64,000 nt of DNA from Paramecium pentaurelia. Lineage: Eukaryota > Ciliophora > Oligohymenophorea > Peniculida > Parameciidae. A program made the translations under genes and the position numbers. Below the pieces are notes generated by a model that made no database searches, was not told the DNA's origin, and saw nothing but the letters and a program-made list of their open reading frames with translations. This document shows, in pieces, positions 38,065 to 50,053 of the stretch (its first letter is position 1; every line of letters starts with the position of its first letter). Where the stretch lies: contig CAJJDO010000069.1 in the NCBI GenBank assembly GCA_905183005.1, forward strand, positions 76,961 through 140,960, given 5' to 3'.

Positions 38065-39164
38065 GAACTAAATATTATTTGGTTCCTTTTAAATTTATTA
38101 ATTCCAAAATTCAAGTACTTCTATTAAATTGGATTGTCTTCTTAATTCCTTAGCTAAAATTAATAGAAAAATTAAATTACCTTTTTCATTGTAAAACTCC
38201 ATATTCCAATCATTCTTCAATATTCCTTCATCCCAAATATCAATTGCTTGTTTTAATAAACCTTTTCCTCGTAAAGCAGTTGCTAAAATTATAATATTAT
38301 TTACCTTTATTTTGATATAGGTTCATATTATTTTAATACTTTTTAATTCCCTAATCACATAATTATATAGCATCATCCCATTTTCCTTATTCAATTAAGA
38401 TTTAAGCTTTATAATATTTAATAAATTACAATTCTCAATGAAAGACTAACTATTATCTTAAACAATTAAAATAGGATCAAATTTGTGGTTATTAGCTATT
38501 TCTTCTTTCCATTATGCTTTTAATGCTTGATCTATAGAAATAACAATATAATCTACAATCTTCATCAGAGTGAATATTCTATTTTTTTAAGATAATTTAT
38601 TCAAAGTCTTTATTGGTTTACTCCAATTAGTCTAGTAGATTAGATTAAAACCAACAAATACATTAAAAAGTATGACGATGATAATTTTCTTTTTTAAAAG
38701 CTGAATTTTCTTTATTATCTTTCATAATTTCAAATTTTTAAGAATATTAATAAATAATTTCATTTAATAGTAATTATATGATATGAATAAAATAATATTG
38801 AATATTATAAATAATTCATATATTATAATTCAATTATAATAATAAAGTAATATGAGTAGTAAATTTTTTAGTATATTTCAAAAATACTTTTATAATAGAA
38901 TAGCAAAAATATAATATTACTTGAAACTGTAAAATAATGAGAAATACATTTTACTTTTAGTATAAATATTAAAACTTTAGATTTTGTTTTTTTATATAAA
39001 TTTATTGATTTTAAATCATAATATTTTTAATTTCTTTTTAATTTTAAGTATATTTTTAGAAATATAACCAATATAATCACATATATCATATTAATTGGAA
39101 CTTACATTTTTAATTTTGTTTAGTATTATTTAAAAACAAATAAATGCGATTATTAATATAAGTA
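38065..39164. repeat. Right copy of the 1100-bp duplicate
   Basis: Repeats 36964-38063 exactly as far as I compared. The apparent second 5' end of the TPR-like gene (ATG at 38565, minus) is an artefact of the unmerged overlap. Confidence 0.9.
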
Positions 39165-40057
39165 ATATCAAAATTCACTATATTGCATCATTATTTTTTT
39201 CTAATTATACAAAGCTATGGTTTAGTTTTCATATTTTTCTTATTAATACACTAAGAGGCCAAATCTTTTGTAATTCAATTTAATTTAAAGCATTTTTAAA
39301 TTATGAAATTTTAAAGCATTAAAGATTTATCATTAGATTTTGATAATTCACACACAATTTTTTTAAGATTTATAAATTTTGAAAACCTTTGTACAAATAA
39401 ATCACTTGATTTCAGACCTTTCTCAGATTCTTTTATTTGATTATTATGGTTTTATTAATATTTCATGATTTATAGCCAAGATTAAATCTGATACAAGAAT
39501 TTAAAGCTTCAATGAATAATTAAAATCGTTATTTAATATACTTATTTTAACTTAAATAGAAATGGAAATAATTAGAAAAAAATATAAAATTTTTGTTCTC
39601 CTTGCGGAATCGTATAATAGTAAACTAGAGATATATGAGCAAAAAATAGAAATTTTAATAATTTAGTTAAAGTAAAAACTAAATTATAAACCTTCTTTTT
39701 ATTTAATCAGAAAAATAGATGAGTAAGATATGAATAATATATTTGAATTTATTTCACAGATTAAGTTTACCATGGTTGGTAATCGAGAATTACAATTATA
39801 TTTAAATTATAAAAAAGTGTGCTGTAATATTTACACATTATATTGCAGTAGTATCTAAAACCTTTTAAAAAAGCAAAACTTTGTATAAAAAAATTCAAAA
39901 ACATTATGATGACTTTTAAAAAGAATCTTGAAAAACTGAATCATACCAACTTTTAGCTCAAAAACCAGGACTATAGAATTAAATTAAGAATACTGTTCAA
40001 TAAACTTAGATTTATGTTTATATTAAATTAGTAAATTATAGATGAATTTTCGATAAA
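39165..40057. other. Intergenic, no gene seen
   Basis: AT-rich region upstream of the TPR-like gene and downstream of the SPRY-like gene. No supported frame. Confidence 0.4.
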
Positions 40058-42421
40058 TCATTTCAAGATTTCAACTTTACACTTTCCTTCCATATGTATG
40101 CATGGATATAAATCCATTGAAGTATCAATCTCAAGAATCTAATTTTCAAATATATATATACAAAAGATTGGTTTGTTTATTATTTCGTCCACTTAATATA
40201 TTTTTTTTAGATATCTACTTCTACTTCTATTATGTCATTCACACTATATGGGAATGCAATCTTTGTCCCATTTTTATCTTATTAATTGTGATTCCAACAA
40301 TTACCACAATATCTTATACTGTAAGTTCTAAGCTTAATAAGAAATAAGAAATTACCCTTTGCCAATACTATAATTACCTTGATAATTAGTATTTTAAATC
40401 ATTTCTTTATAACCTATTCCAATCATGATGTTAGACAATTCAATTATTTTAAATCTAAATCTTGTAACTCCTTATTTTGGGATCATTTAATCGCATAAGC
40501 AACAACCATAATTGTAAGTTGTTGTAGTAGTGCATTCAAGTATTTTTGCATTTTATGATATCATAAAATCTTTATGTTTGAATGTCTATGAAAATGTCAA
40601 ACAAGAAGAAAATTATAATCCATCATTAATTTTATCTTTTTCTTTTTATTTATCTTTTAATTGTTATTCTAGTTTTATAATTTAAAGGGAATCTAAAAAT
40701 ATATGGATAAGAATACATTCTTCTTTTGATTTCTCAAGATTCTTTGTAATTTTCTCTTTCTCTCGTTTCATAATCTCAATTTCCATGGAAATCAATTCAT
40801 TTTCTGCTTTTTTAAGTTTTAATTCATCTTCTAATTAATCAACTGAGAGTAGTCTTTTTATTAAAATAGTATCCTATTTAAATTATTATATTTAATCATT
40901 AGAATTAGAATCTACTATAATTTTATTGTTTTCTATTTATTAATCTCTATTTTTTGGTATCATACTCTTTTAATTTCCTTAGTTAGATAAATTATTAATT
41001 GAATTAACAATTTCATTATATTAGTTTATAGCTTAATTAAAAATACTGTTATAAATATTGAACTGTCTAATCTTACCAATAAGTTAAACGATTTCTTAAT
41101 CATTTGAACATGAGTTTTCAGTTGAAGTTACTTGGTCAAAATTAATAATTGAGCTACCAAATTCAGACTCATCTAATTATACTATTAATATAATATAATT
41201 TCATTACCATTTTCATTATTATTAGAGATTTTAATCAATTTTTCTTCTTATTAAATTAAATTATTTAACTTTGATATTAATTATTATTAAAATTATGTAT
41301 AATCTTTATCTGTATTTTCTTATATAGTTTTAAGAGAATGATGCTAATCCTTCAAACTTAGAATATTAACAATTTATTAGATTGATTTTTCATCTAATTG
41401 TAAAAAGACACTTATGTCCATTTATTTAATTTATTATGGATCTTCAATAACTTAATTAAGTTAATCATTTAAAGATTATATAATATCAGTTAGTATCTTT
41501 TAATATTATTATTTTAATTGTTAAATAAATTTAATAGCTGTTTTTATTTTAAATTCTCTTTATCTTTAATATTTTGATTTCATTTCATCTTGTTATTCTA
41601 CAAATTCATTCCATCTCTTACTTGTTTCATTTAATGTAACATATTAAATAGGAACCTCTTAAATACATTAAATACAAGCCAATCTATTCAAATTTTCATT
41701 ATTTTATATTTAATTTAAATTAACAGATATAATTTAATAGTTATGTTTAGAACATAATTAATTTAAAGATGGTGTTTTCTAAATAATAATATTAATTTAC
41801 ATATTCTTCAATTTATTTATTTTTTGTATCTTAATTAATTGATAATTATTTTTCAATATTTTCAATTAATTAATTGATTTAATTAAAATGTTAAGAACTT
41901 TATAATTATATTAATGATTCCTTTATTGAATCAAAAAACTAAGATAATTTACTCTTATCTATATTTTAAACAGGCATATTGAACTCTTCATTTTCTTTAT
42001 AATTTGTTGATAGAATTTGAATATCTTCTTCTAAATCTACAGTTTATATTTATGAATCTGTTGTTTCTAATTCATTTTAATTTTCAATTATTTAATGTTC
42101 AATACTATCCGATAATTTACTTAATGTATTCTTGATAAGCCCCTCAAATTATGCAGTTGAATTTTAGAGTTATTTCAAATTCTAAAGTTTAATTTTATTC
42201 AATTCTGATTTTTTTTCATCTGATTTATTCTTCATGTCCTTAATCATTTACATAGCCTTATCATAAAGAACAATGCTTTTTGTTCCAATCATATCAAGAA
42301 AGCATTTTGCACATAGGAATTTTTTATTACAAGAGATATTTAAATCTACAGCAATAATCTCATAATTATCATGCATTTAACAAAATCTCTTGGAAATCTC
42401 ATCTGGAATTTTAGTTTCCAT
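40058..42421 (-). CDS. B-box-like zinc finger, coiled coil and C-terminal SPRY-like domain
   Basis: Start METKIPDEISKRFCQMHDNY, then FLCAKCF: the same zinc module as at 16896. It is followed by about 350 residues of coiled coil and polar linker (NKIKLQNLKQLQNSTAQFEG; TLSKLSDSIEHQIIENQNEL). The C-terminus resembles a SPRY/B30.2 fold: KQGVTRFRFKIIELSNIMIG, GTYSIRYCGNCW, DIIEVEVDIQKKYIKWTKQQ and PCIHMEGKCKVEIL before TGA 40058-40060. The motif D-x-I-x-V-x-V-D...K-x-I-K-W is typical of SPRY-like domains. Two introns (28 nt near 40325-40352, GTAATT...CTTAG; 23 nt near 40157-40180, GTATAT...ATTAG) are needed and give a perfect join. The architecture is TRIM-like without a RING. SPRY domains bind peptides; no ligase function is implied here. 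Confidence 0.8.
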
Positions 42422-43039
42422 TTCTATTATTTATAATAATAATTAATCAAAATTATATGTATAAATATATATAAAAAATGATAGAATTATAATAATTACT
42501 TAAGTATTATTTATGAATTAATATCTCTTTATATAATTCTATAAATAATTTAAAATAAAAATAGATAAATTAATATATTTCATAAAATAAACTTAATCTC
42601 TAGTATTTAATAAATAATTAACAATAGTGTTAAACATATTATTATGGAAGATGCCAATTTTATTATTTTTCATTATTTATAATAAATATATATCAAAATT
42701 GGTATTTCAATTTATAGAATTGATTATTTACATTATATAAACATGTGGTGTTGAATGTTTTTCAATATAATTAAATTATGATCCAATAATAATAAACCTA
42801 ATAAAATAACTAATCAAAATACTTAAATCATAACCTTCTGTTTTCAAAAAGCTAGAAATATCCTAACCATAATTTTGCATAAGCCATCAACAACAATAAT
42901 ACCATGTTAGTTTTGGGATCTAATCTTGTTTGCAAAATAATTTATTTAAAAAATGAATTAAAATAATTGCAAAATAAGCTAAAATACATAAAATTTAATT
43001 TCTACTCTAAATTTCATTAAATCAAGATCATAATCCATT

Positions 43040-43760
43040 TCTGGTTCCTATGATTCATCAATAATTATTCAGCCCACAAACCTTTTATAAAATCTCAAAT
43101 ATATTTCAAAACTATTATGGGATATTAAAGGTATTTCATGTTTAGTTGTGAATCCTAATACAGAATAACTTATTATAAGTGGATCTGTTGATAAGACACT
43201 TAAATTATGGTCTTATTCATCATCATCATCTAGTTGGTCTTGTTCATAAACTTTTAATACATAATGATTAAGAATTTGGATTATCCCATAAATCAAGATG
43301 GAACAAAATTAGTTACTTGTGGTAGAGATTAATAAATTTTGTTAATGGAAAGATCTAATCGATAATTGTGGTATGTTATACAAAAGATTTCTTAGAATGG
43401 TTATCGTATTATATTTACAATTCTATACAATCGATCATTCCACTGAACTATATATAAAATCAAAGGAACTGCAAGTTTAAGGAGAAGTATAAGAATGCTA
43501 GTATTATTTTACCTAAATATATCTTCCAGATAACTTCTACTTTCCAAAAATGGCCATTTTGTAAATTTACTGTAATTAAATTTTGATTCTGAAAATTGGG
43601 ATTGCATATTTATAGAAGGTATTGAGTTTGATTAAGGTGGAAATTTTGGAAACATTTTTGGGACAATGAGTTATGATGGAGAATATTTAATAACTTGGGA
43701 TTGTATGTCTGATAATATAGTGATAGGATAATTTACTATAAAAATGATCAATAAATTATT
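43040..43760 (+). pseudogene. WD40 gene remnant with frameshifts
   Basis: A clear WD blade, QLIISGSVDKTLKLWSYSSS, is followed in a second frame by HNDQEFGLS and in a third by NQDGTKLVTCGRDQQILLME, then by IFGTMSYDGEYLITWDCMSD. These pieces are in the right order for the C-terminal WD40 part of the zinc-finger/WD40 family. Joining them needs at least two frame changes with no GT-AG pair at the break points. No start was found. I read it as a decayed relative of the gene at 15256-16896. Confidence 0.6.
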
Positions 43761-45326
43761 AATTGAAATTTTATGTATATTTAAATCATATTAATTAATA
43801 TTATTACTATAAATAATTATTGTATTCTTAGAATAATTATATCTAATTTGAATTATTGAAATTGAGTAAAACGAATACTATTTAAATTATCATTAGAATT
43901 AAGTATATCTATTAAAAAGTAAAAATAAATCATTAAATATTTTAAAATTAATCAGGAAGTAAATTATAGTGTAAATATGGAAGAATATACATATATTCCA
44001 AAAATAAAGAAATATATTTGGTTTTATAAATAATATTTATAGTGAACATTTTCTTCTTACATTCCTTCTCAAATTATTAATATTTAGATAAATTAAAATA
44101 TGAAGAATAATATAAGACTCTTAAAGGTATTAATAATTTAAATCAGAATATTACTATTATTAATTCTTATGGAATACTGTTTACAGAAATAGAAAATGGC
44201 CTATTGTATCATTTATAAAGGAAAATTAAACTCAATTAAATATATAAAAATTATACATAATTGTCAATTGTACGTATTTAATCTTAATTTTTACTAATCA
44301 GAAATAACCCATCATTATTAATGTCTATTTTAATTTTGTACTTAGAAGAATATAAACAATTGATATTTATCAATTTAGTAGTAGTTTGAATAATTCTTAA
44401 TTTCGTTTATTTTAATAACTCAAAAAAATCAAATTCTAATTTATTTATAAGCAACAATTCTATAGTTCTTTAAATTTGATTTTGATTGTTGAATTGTCTA
44501 ATAGTAATTTAAAAATTTCAACTCTTTATTTAATAATTATTGTACATTTTTTGCATTTAGTTTATTTAATTAAATTAACCATTCTCATACACTTATATCT
44601 ATTTATTTGCTATTCTCTTAATACATTCATTTCTGATATTATGATCTTAAAAAAAAATAATCTTTATAAATTGAATTATAATAATGACAATATTTACAAT
44701 ATTTTTCGATATCAATATTCAAAATTAATTGTTACCTTATAAGATAAAAATCATTTTTTAATATATTTAACATTAATTTTTTATAATTTGTATAATTTAA
44801 GTAAGGGATTAATAAATATAATCGAAAATAGTTATTTAAGAGATATTAAACAATAATTAAATATAGTATTATAGTAGTGAATAAAACATAATTCTTAGAT
44901 TATTATAAGATATTTATATTTGTGCATGAAAATGGTATTTATTTCCCTAATATTTGGTAGAGTATATTAAAATATTGAAATTATAATATGTTTATAAAGT
45001 AGGATTTATTGTTCAAAATCTACCAAAAATTTATCAAGGATTAAAAACTTTTTGAAATTATTAGAATTCTATTTTATAGTTTTTCATCAAAAATTACAAG
45101 CGGTTTAATTAAAAACATAAATAGTTTTCGTTATTTTTTTAGCAAATACTCATTTAAAGGAAGCAACCAAAAAAACTAGATATTAGAATAAATAGATTCA
45201 TCTTTAAAATCTATTGAATATAATTAGATTAAAAATTCCACTTAGATTGACATTGTGATATTTCAAAAGGTGGATAATTCGATACCTAATTTTATTAACA
45301 TTATAAGTTTATGTTATCTTATAATC
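43761..45326. other. Long AT-rich intergenic region
   Basis: About 1.5 kb without a supported gene. A standard-code ORF at 44476-44742 is hydrophobic and low-complexity and shows no protein-like conservation signals. Confidence 0.4.
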
Positions 45327-47205
45327 TCATATGAAATTCAAATCCTCCTATTTAAAAGGTTCCTATTTCACACCATTTTTATACTCCTCTAAACACAATC
45401 GGAATATTTCTTTTGAAATAAAAAAAAATTTAACCTGTAAAAATGCTCATATAGTTCAACCCATATGCCAGTTTTTAATCCTGTTGCCTCATCATAACTT
45501 CCTCCTCCACTAAATATTAAATAATTTTGTTTATTACATCTTGACTTCATCTTTTTATCTTTAATGTAAAGTGTCCCAAGATCCGTATTTTTTCCCATTT
45601 TTGTATTTTCCAACATACTTAACTTAGCATCCCCTAAAAAGACATTAATATAATTATTTACCTCCAAAAGTTTTCATCAAGTTCTAACCAATCTCCATTT
45701 TTTAATCCATTTTCTTCATCATAATTACCACTTCCACTAATGAATTACATTTAATGATTTACATTATAGCCTGATCAGATTGCATCACTGTATTTAATTC
45801 AAAGTATTTAGTTACCCATTTTCCAATTTTTATACCATTCTTATATGATCCATAATAACCAATTGGGAGATGTCTATTTAAATTTAAAAAGTTAATGCAA
45901 TAAGTTAATTTAATACCTATCAAAGTTTTCATGTATCTCAATCCATTATCCATTTTTTTACCCAGTTTCTTCATCGTATTTACCACCTCCACTAATTTAA
46001 AAATTTTAAATTTACAAATCTGTATTAGAATCAATTGATAACGTCTACCAATATCCAGTTTTTTTTCCATTCTTATATTCTCCATGATATATAATTTAAC
46101 ATGAGCTTTATTAAAATAATATTCTATATTACTTGCTGAAATTTTCAAATAATTCAGTTTACTTTCCAATCTCTTAACCACTTTCTTAATCATAACTATT
46201 TAAACCACTTTAAGATCTAAATATTTATATACATAATCTTTAAGTTCTTTCTACCTGCTGATTCAACCTAAATCTCCCATATACCAATTTTTTTTCCATT
46301 ATTGTATTAACCAACAAATTTGATTTCACAAAACCTTTCCTCATTAAATTTATTATGTGGTTAAATCCAATTTCCGATTTTTAAACCATTTTCTTCATCA
46401 AAATTACCTCCCCCACTTATATAAATTTAGATTTTACATAGTCTTATCATTATCCAAATTCATGATTGTCCATTACCCAATTTTTTTTCCATCTCTATAT
46501 TCTCCAGCATAAACAATTTATGAGCATCTAGAAAGAAAAAATATACAAAGCTTTTTACTAATCAAAATCCTCATTCAATTCTTTCCACATTCCTATTTTT
46601 TCCCCTGTATTCTCTTTGTATTGACCTCCACCGCTATTAATTAAAATTAAATAAATCTATACATAATTTTAGGGTCTGACATCATCTATTTTATTTCAAT
46701 TTTCCATTTTCCTACTTTTTTTCCAATCTTATATTCACCTCTATATGTTATTTATTATCCCCTAAAATAATAATAATATAACTATCAAATACTCCCAATA
46801 GTTTTCATGCAAATCAACCCATATTCCTTCCTTTTATCCAAAATCATTATAATTGCCTCCTGCTTCTAATACATTTTCATTCCACACTGGAGTCCAATTA
46901 CCAATTTTTTAATTTTGTTTTCCATATTATCCTTCCCATCTTAAATGCTTCAATTATTCTAAGTTAAAAATCGTCTCCATTTCATTTTAATTTGATATTA
47001 CTTCTCTATTGTTATTAATTAATATTAACCTTTTTAGAATTTCCCCATCTTTTAAATGTAATACTTCGCCTTAATCGGATACTTTAAGATTTATTTTTGT
47101 CTTTTTGTATGACATCACTTATTAAAAATTGTAATATATCTATTTTGCTAATATTACGATCTCCTTATTTGTATTTAACTCACTTAAATAAATTTTATTT
47201 TGCAT
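45327..47205 (-). CDS. GGGxYDExG / GxW repeat protein (paralogue of 22960-25379)
   Basis: Start MQNKIYLSELNTNKEIVILA; then LHLKDGEILKR matches the position of the EDGKILR block in the paralogue. Seven repeats follow, each with a GGG-type half (GGGKYDEETGQKNGQWIEIH; GSGNYDEENGLKNGDWLEL) and a YKNG-type half (YHGEYKNGKKTGYW; VKYVGKYKNGKKYGSW). More than ten introns of 19-45 nt separate the halves. Before GGG they always leave an exon ending in AT (Ile), giving the same phase throughout. Near the 3' end the last YKNG half falls in another frame (45340-45385), so a small indel or unrecognised intron is present. The stop is TGA 45327-45329. Unlike the paralogue I found no zinc module; more N-terminal exons may lie at 47240-47470, where a helical coding-like frame (FYGMSNLQQKILQNEKIQI) is visible. 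Confidence 0.75.
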
Positions 47206-48469
47206 ATATATTTATTTAATTTATTTGAATTTTTTCATTTTAAAGTATTTTTTGTTGAAGATTGCTCATTCCATAAAAGTCTAATTTTTTACAATTTTTT
47301 AATTTAGTTTAATCATAATTATTTTGAAATTATAAAGTCTTGGATTTTATAAAAATAGATTGTTTGTTATTAAATGATTTTGATTTCATTTCTAATTTAA
47401 ATGAAAAATAAATTATTTTAGGCTTAAACTTACTTATATCTTCTATTCACTATTAATTGATTTTTTTCAACCATTATTTTCTTTATTACTGGATAAAAAT
47501 TTTAACTCTATTAAGATGTTTATTTATTCAATTAATTTGACATTATGTATGAAAAATGAAATTCTTTTTATTCCAAAGCATATTCATTGCTAAATCATTA
47601 GAATTATTGTTTAACTTCTGTTGATGAAGCATAATTATTTTTTTCATCTTAGAAAAAGGAAATTTAACCATTCTTATAAATAAGGTTAAAGTTAATATGA
47701 TTGGAGAAAAAAAATTTTATAAATATGAAATATTTTCACAAACTTTAATTAATAAGTGAAAAGTTATGATTCTAAAATTTCAATTTATAGACTGCTTTTT
47801 TTATCCTTAATTTAATTGGACAGTTTACTCCAAATTCAACTTTCCAAAAATCTAACCTATCTAAATAAATTAAATTATATTTTTAAGTTACCAAAATTAT
47901 TAGATATCTCTATAGTATAAAACCAATTTATTTAAATATAAGGCTTTTTACTTAGTTTTTAAAATTTGTTTATTCTAAATATCCATCAAACTTAGTATAT
48001 AATAATATCTTATATATCATTTCAATTCCTTCTTTTCTTACTTATCTCTCATTGTAATAATCGATTTTATTATTTCTAAAAAATCGATTATTTCCAAGTA
48101 ATTAAGAATAAATTTTGTGAAATCAGTTCATTTTTTTAACTTTTTGGATTTTATCTTCATTAATTTTCTTGCGGAAAATTTAAAAAATTCCAAATTTAAG
48201 AATTTTTTTTTTATTAGCCTATTTAAAAATAATTATAAAACTATAAAAGATAATTCTGTTTCATTATTATTTACCATCATTTACAACTCTTCTAATGTAG
48301 ATAAAAAATTATTAAATAATTTATTTGACCAATAAACATTATATCTATATTTTATATGATAACAACATTAGAAAACAAAGATTATTTTTAATAATAACTC
48401 TTGATTAATTTTATTGGAATAAGAATCAAATAGCATGAAATTTTTGAAGTTAATATATTTAATTTTATT
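47206..48469. other. Possible 5' exons of the repeat gene, otherwise intergenic
   Basis: At about 47240-47470 on the minus strand, helical, lysine-rich frames resemble the coiled region upstream of the repeats in the paralogue, but I could not join them in frame. From 47480 to 48469 nothing is supported. The standard-code ORF at 48117-48335 is low-complexity. Confidence 0.35.
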
Positions 48470-49729
48470 TCAATAATATAATGTTTTGCTTTTAGATTAT
48501 TTAGTATTAATTTAATCCTTTGATTTCTTAAGATTTTTGAATTTAGTCTAATTTTGATGATTTTCAACAATTTAATAAATACATTCATCTTCTTCATTTT
48601 CGTTTTCTTATATAGTCGACATTCTTGCCTAGGATAAATCCATTGATAATTAGTTGTTAGTAGTATCAGATGGAATATCAGATTATTGTTAGAGTTAAGG
48701 ATCAAAAACTTTAATATTATCAAGACTATCTAAAACATTTTGTTCATTAAATAATTCAATGGGAGATCCTTCTTGTTGGTTTTTATTATTATTTGAAGAA
48801 GAACATTTCGATAGTTTTGAATTTTACAAACTTGATTACAAGCTCTTAATATATTTCATTTAAATATTTGTTATATCATTTAAAGGGTAATGTGATTAAG
48901 TTTAATAATCCTTATCAATTAGGTAATTATTTTTAATTATTTTAATATTTTGATCTAAATTGTGAGTTTGATTATCAGATAGTAATGGTTTATGGCTTTA
49001 GGAATGATTAATAATTAAATTTTCAGTACCATTGAAACTTGAAGTTTAAAGTTTTTCAGTAATAAGTTTACTATTAGTGATATTTATTTAAAATATTTAA
49101 GCTCGAAGCTTTTCTATATGTTTATTAGTCTATTCTAATTCAGTTTTATATGTATTTTATAATCTATTGGAGAGATCTTTAATTTATTTATTAATAAAAT
49201 TAGAAAGATTTTCTTCTAATTAAGTTTGCAATTATAAAAATTAGGATGCTGTATTTTATTGTTATTAGGTTTAGTTTAAAATAATTTATTACAAAAATTC
49301 TATTTATTTATTTTAATGATCTAATACTTTGAATATTTCTGACTTTTAGGTCTTATATATGTTATCAATATATGAGTAGACTTAATTAATTTCACTTTTC
49401 TAGATTAAAGATTAGGTATGATGTTAAAATAATGATTCATTTTAGTATTGATTGAATATTTAATCTTTGGATTGATTGGATTAACTACTTTCTCTTTCTT
49501 TGGATATTTTTCTGGAATTATTTTCATATGAGCTATAAGTATTTTATTTATGATGATTTTATGATATGATCTAAACATAAGGTGGTATGTTATTAGTGGG
49601 AGTGATTTATTTTAGTTATAATTTAATTTAATTTTATTCTAAATTGAATTATGAATTATTACATTACACATTAACATTTCTATAAAGTGGACTAGATGAT
49701 GCAGGAGATAACCTTCTTGGTTAATACAT
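48470..49729 (-). CDS. Coiled-coil protein, 419 aa, unknown
   Basis: One uninterrupted frame of 420 codons from ATG 49729 to TGA 48470-48472, no introns. The first about 120 residues are polar and disordered (MYQPRRLSPASSSPLYRNVN). Residues of about 130-240 are heptad-rich and glutamine-rich (VYSYIDNIYKTQKSEIFKVL; LQTQLEENLSNFINKQIKDL; TELEQTNKHIEKLRAQIFQI). The C-terminal 150 residues are acidic and serine-rich (TIQENENEEDECIYQIVENH). No family recognised; the architecture is that of a cytoskeletal or centrosomal scaffold. It is divergent from the MFS transporter gene with about 320 bp between the starts. Confidence 0.8.
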
Positions 49730-50053
49730 TCAGGTAAATAATTAATTTTAATTTTGAAAAATAATTGTTAAAAATTAAATTATGAAATAATTATATTATA
49801 AGTATATTAAAATAGGATGCTAACAGAAGTTTAAGATAATTGAAAATGATAAAGAACATTTTTTAACAAAATTAGAAATAATTAAATTAAAGTAAATAAA
49901 AATGATGATTATTATTTCTTAAAGACTTTGATTAATTTTCTTGAATAATTAAATACTAGAATTTTTTATTACAGATTTTATTACGTAATTATGAATGTTG
50001 TATTAATTATTTTAAGAAAAATATATTTATTATAATAATTTATTAAATATTTG

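Noticed and set aside
40102..40347. Plus ORF of 81 codons
   Set aside because: Antisense to the C-terminal SPRY-like domain of the gene at 40058-42421.
45389..46193. Two minus ORFs called under the standard code
   Set aside because: They are fragments of the repeat gene read without introns and partly in the wrong frame.
48388..48723. Minus ORF of 111 codons
   Set aside because: A different frame of the same strand is open for 420 codons with coiled-coil structure, and this ORF overlaps its end.
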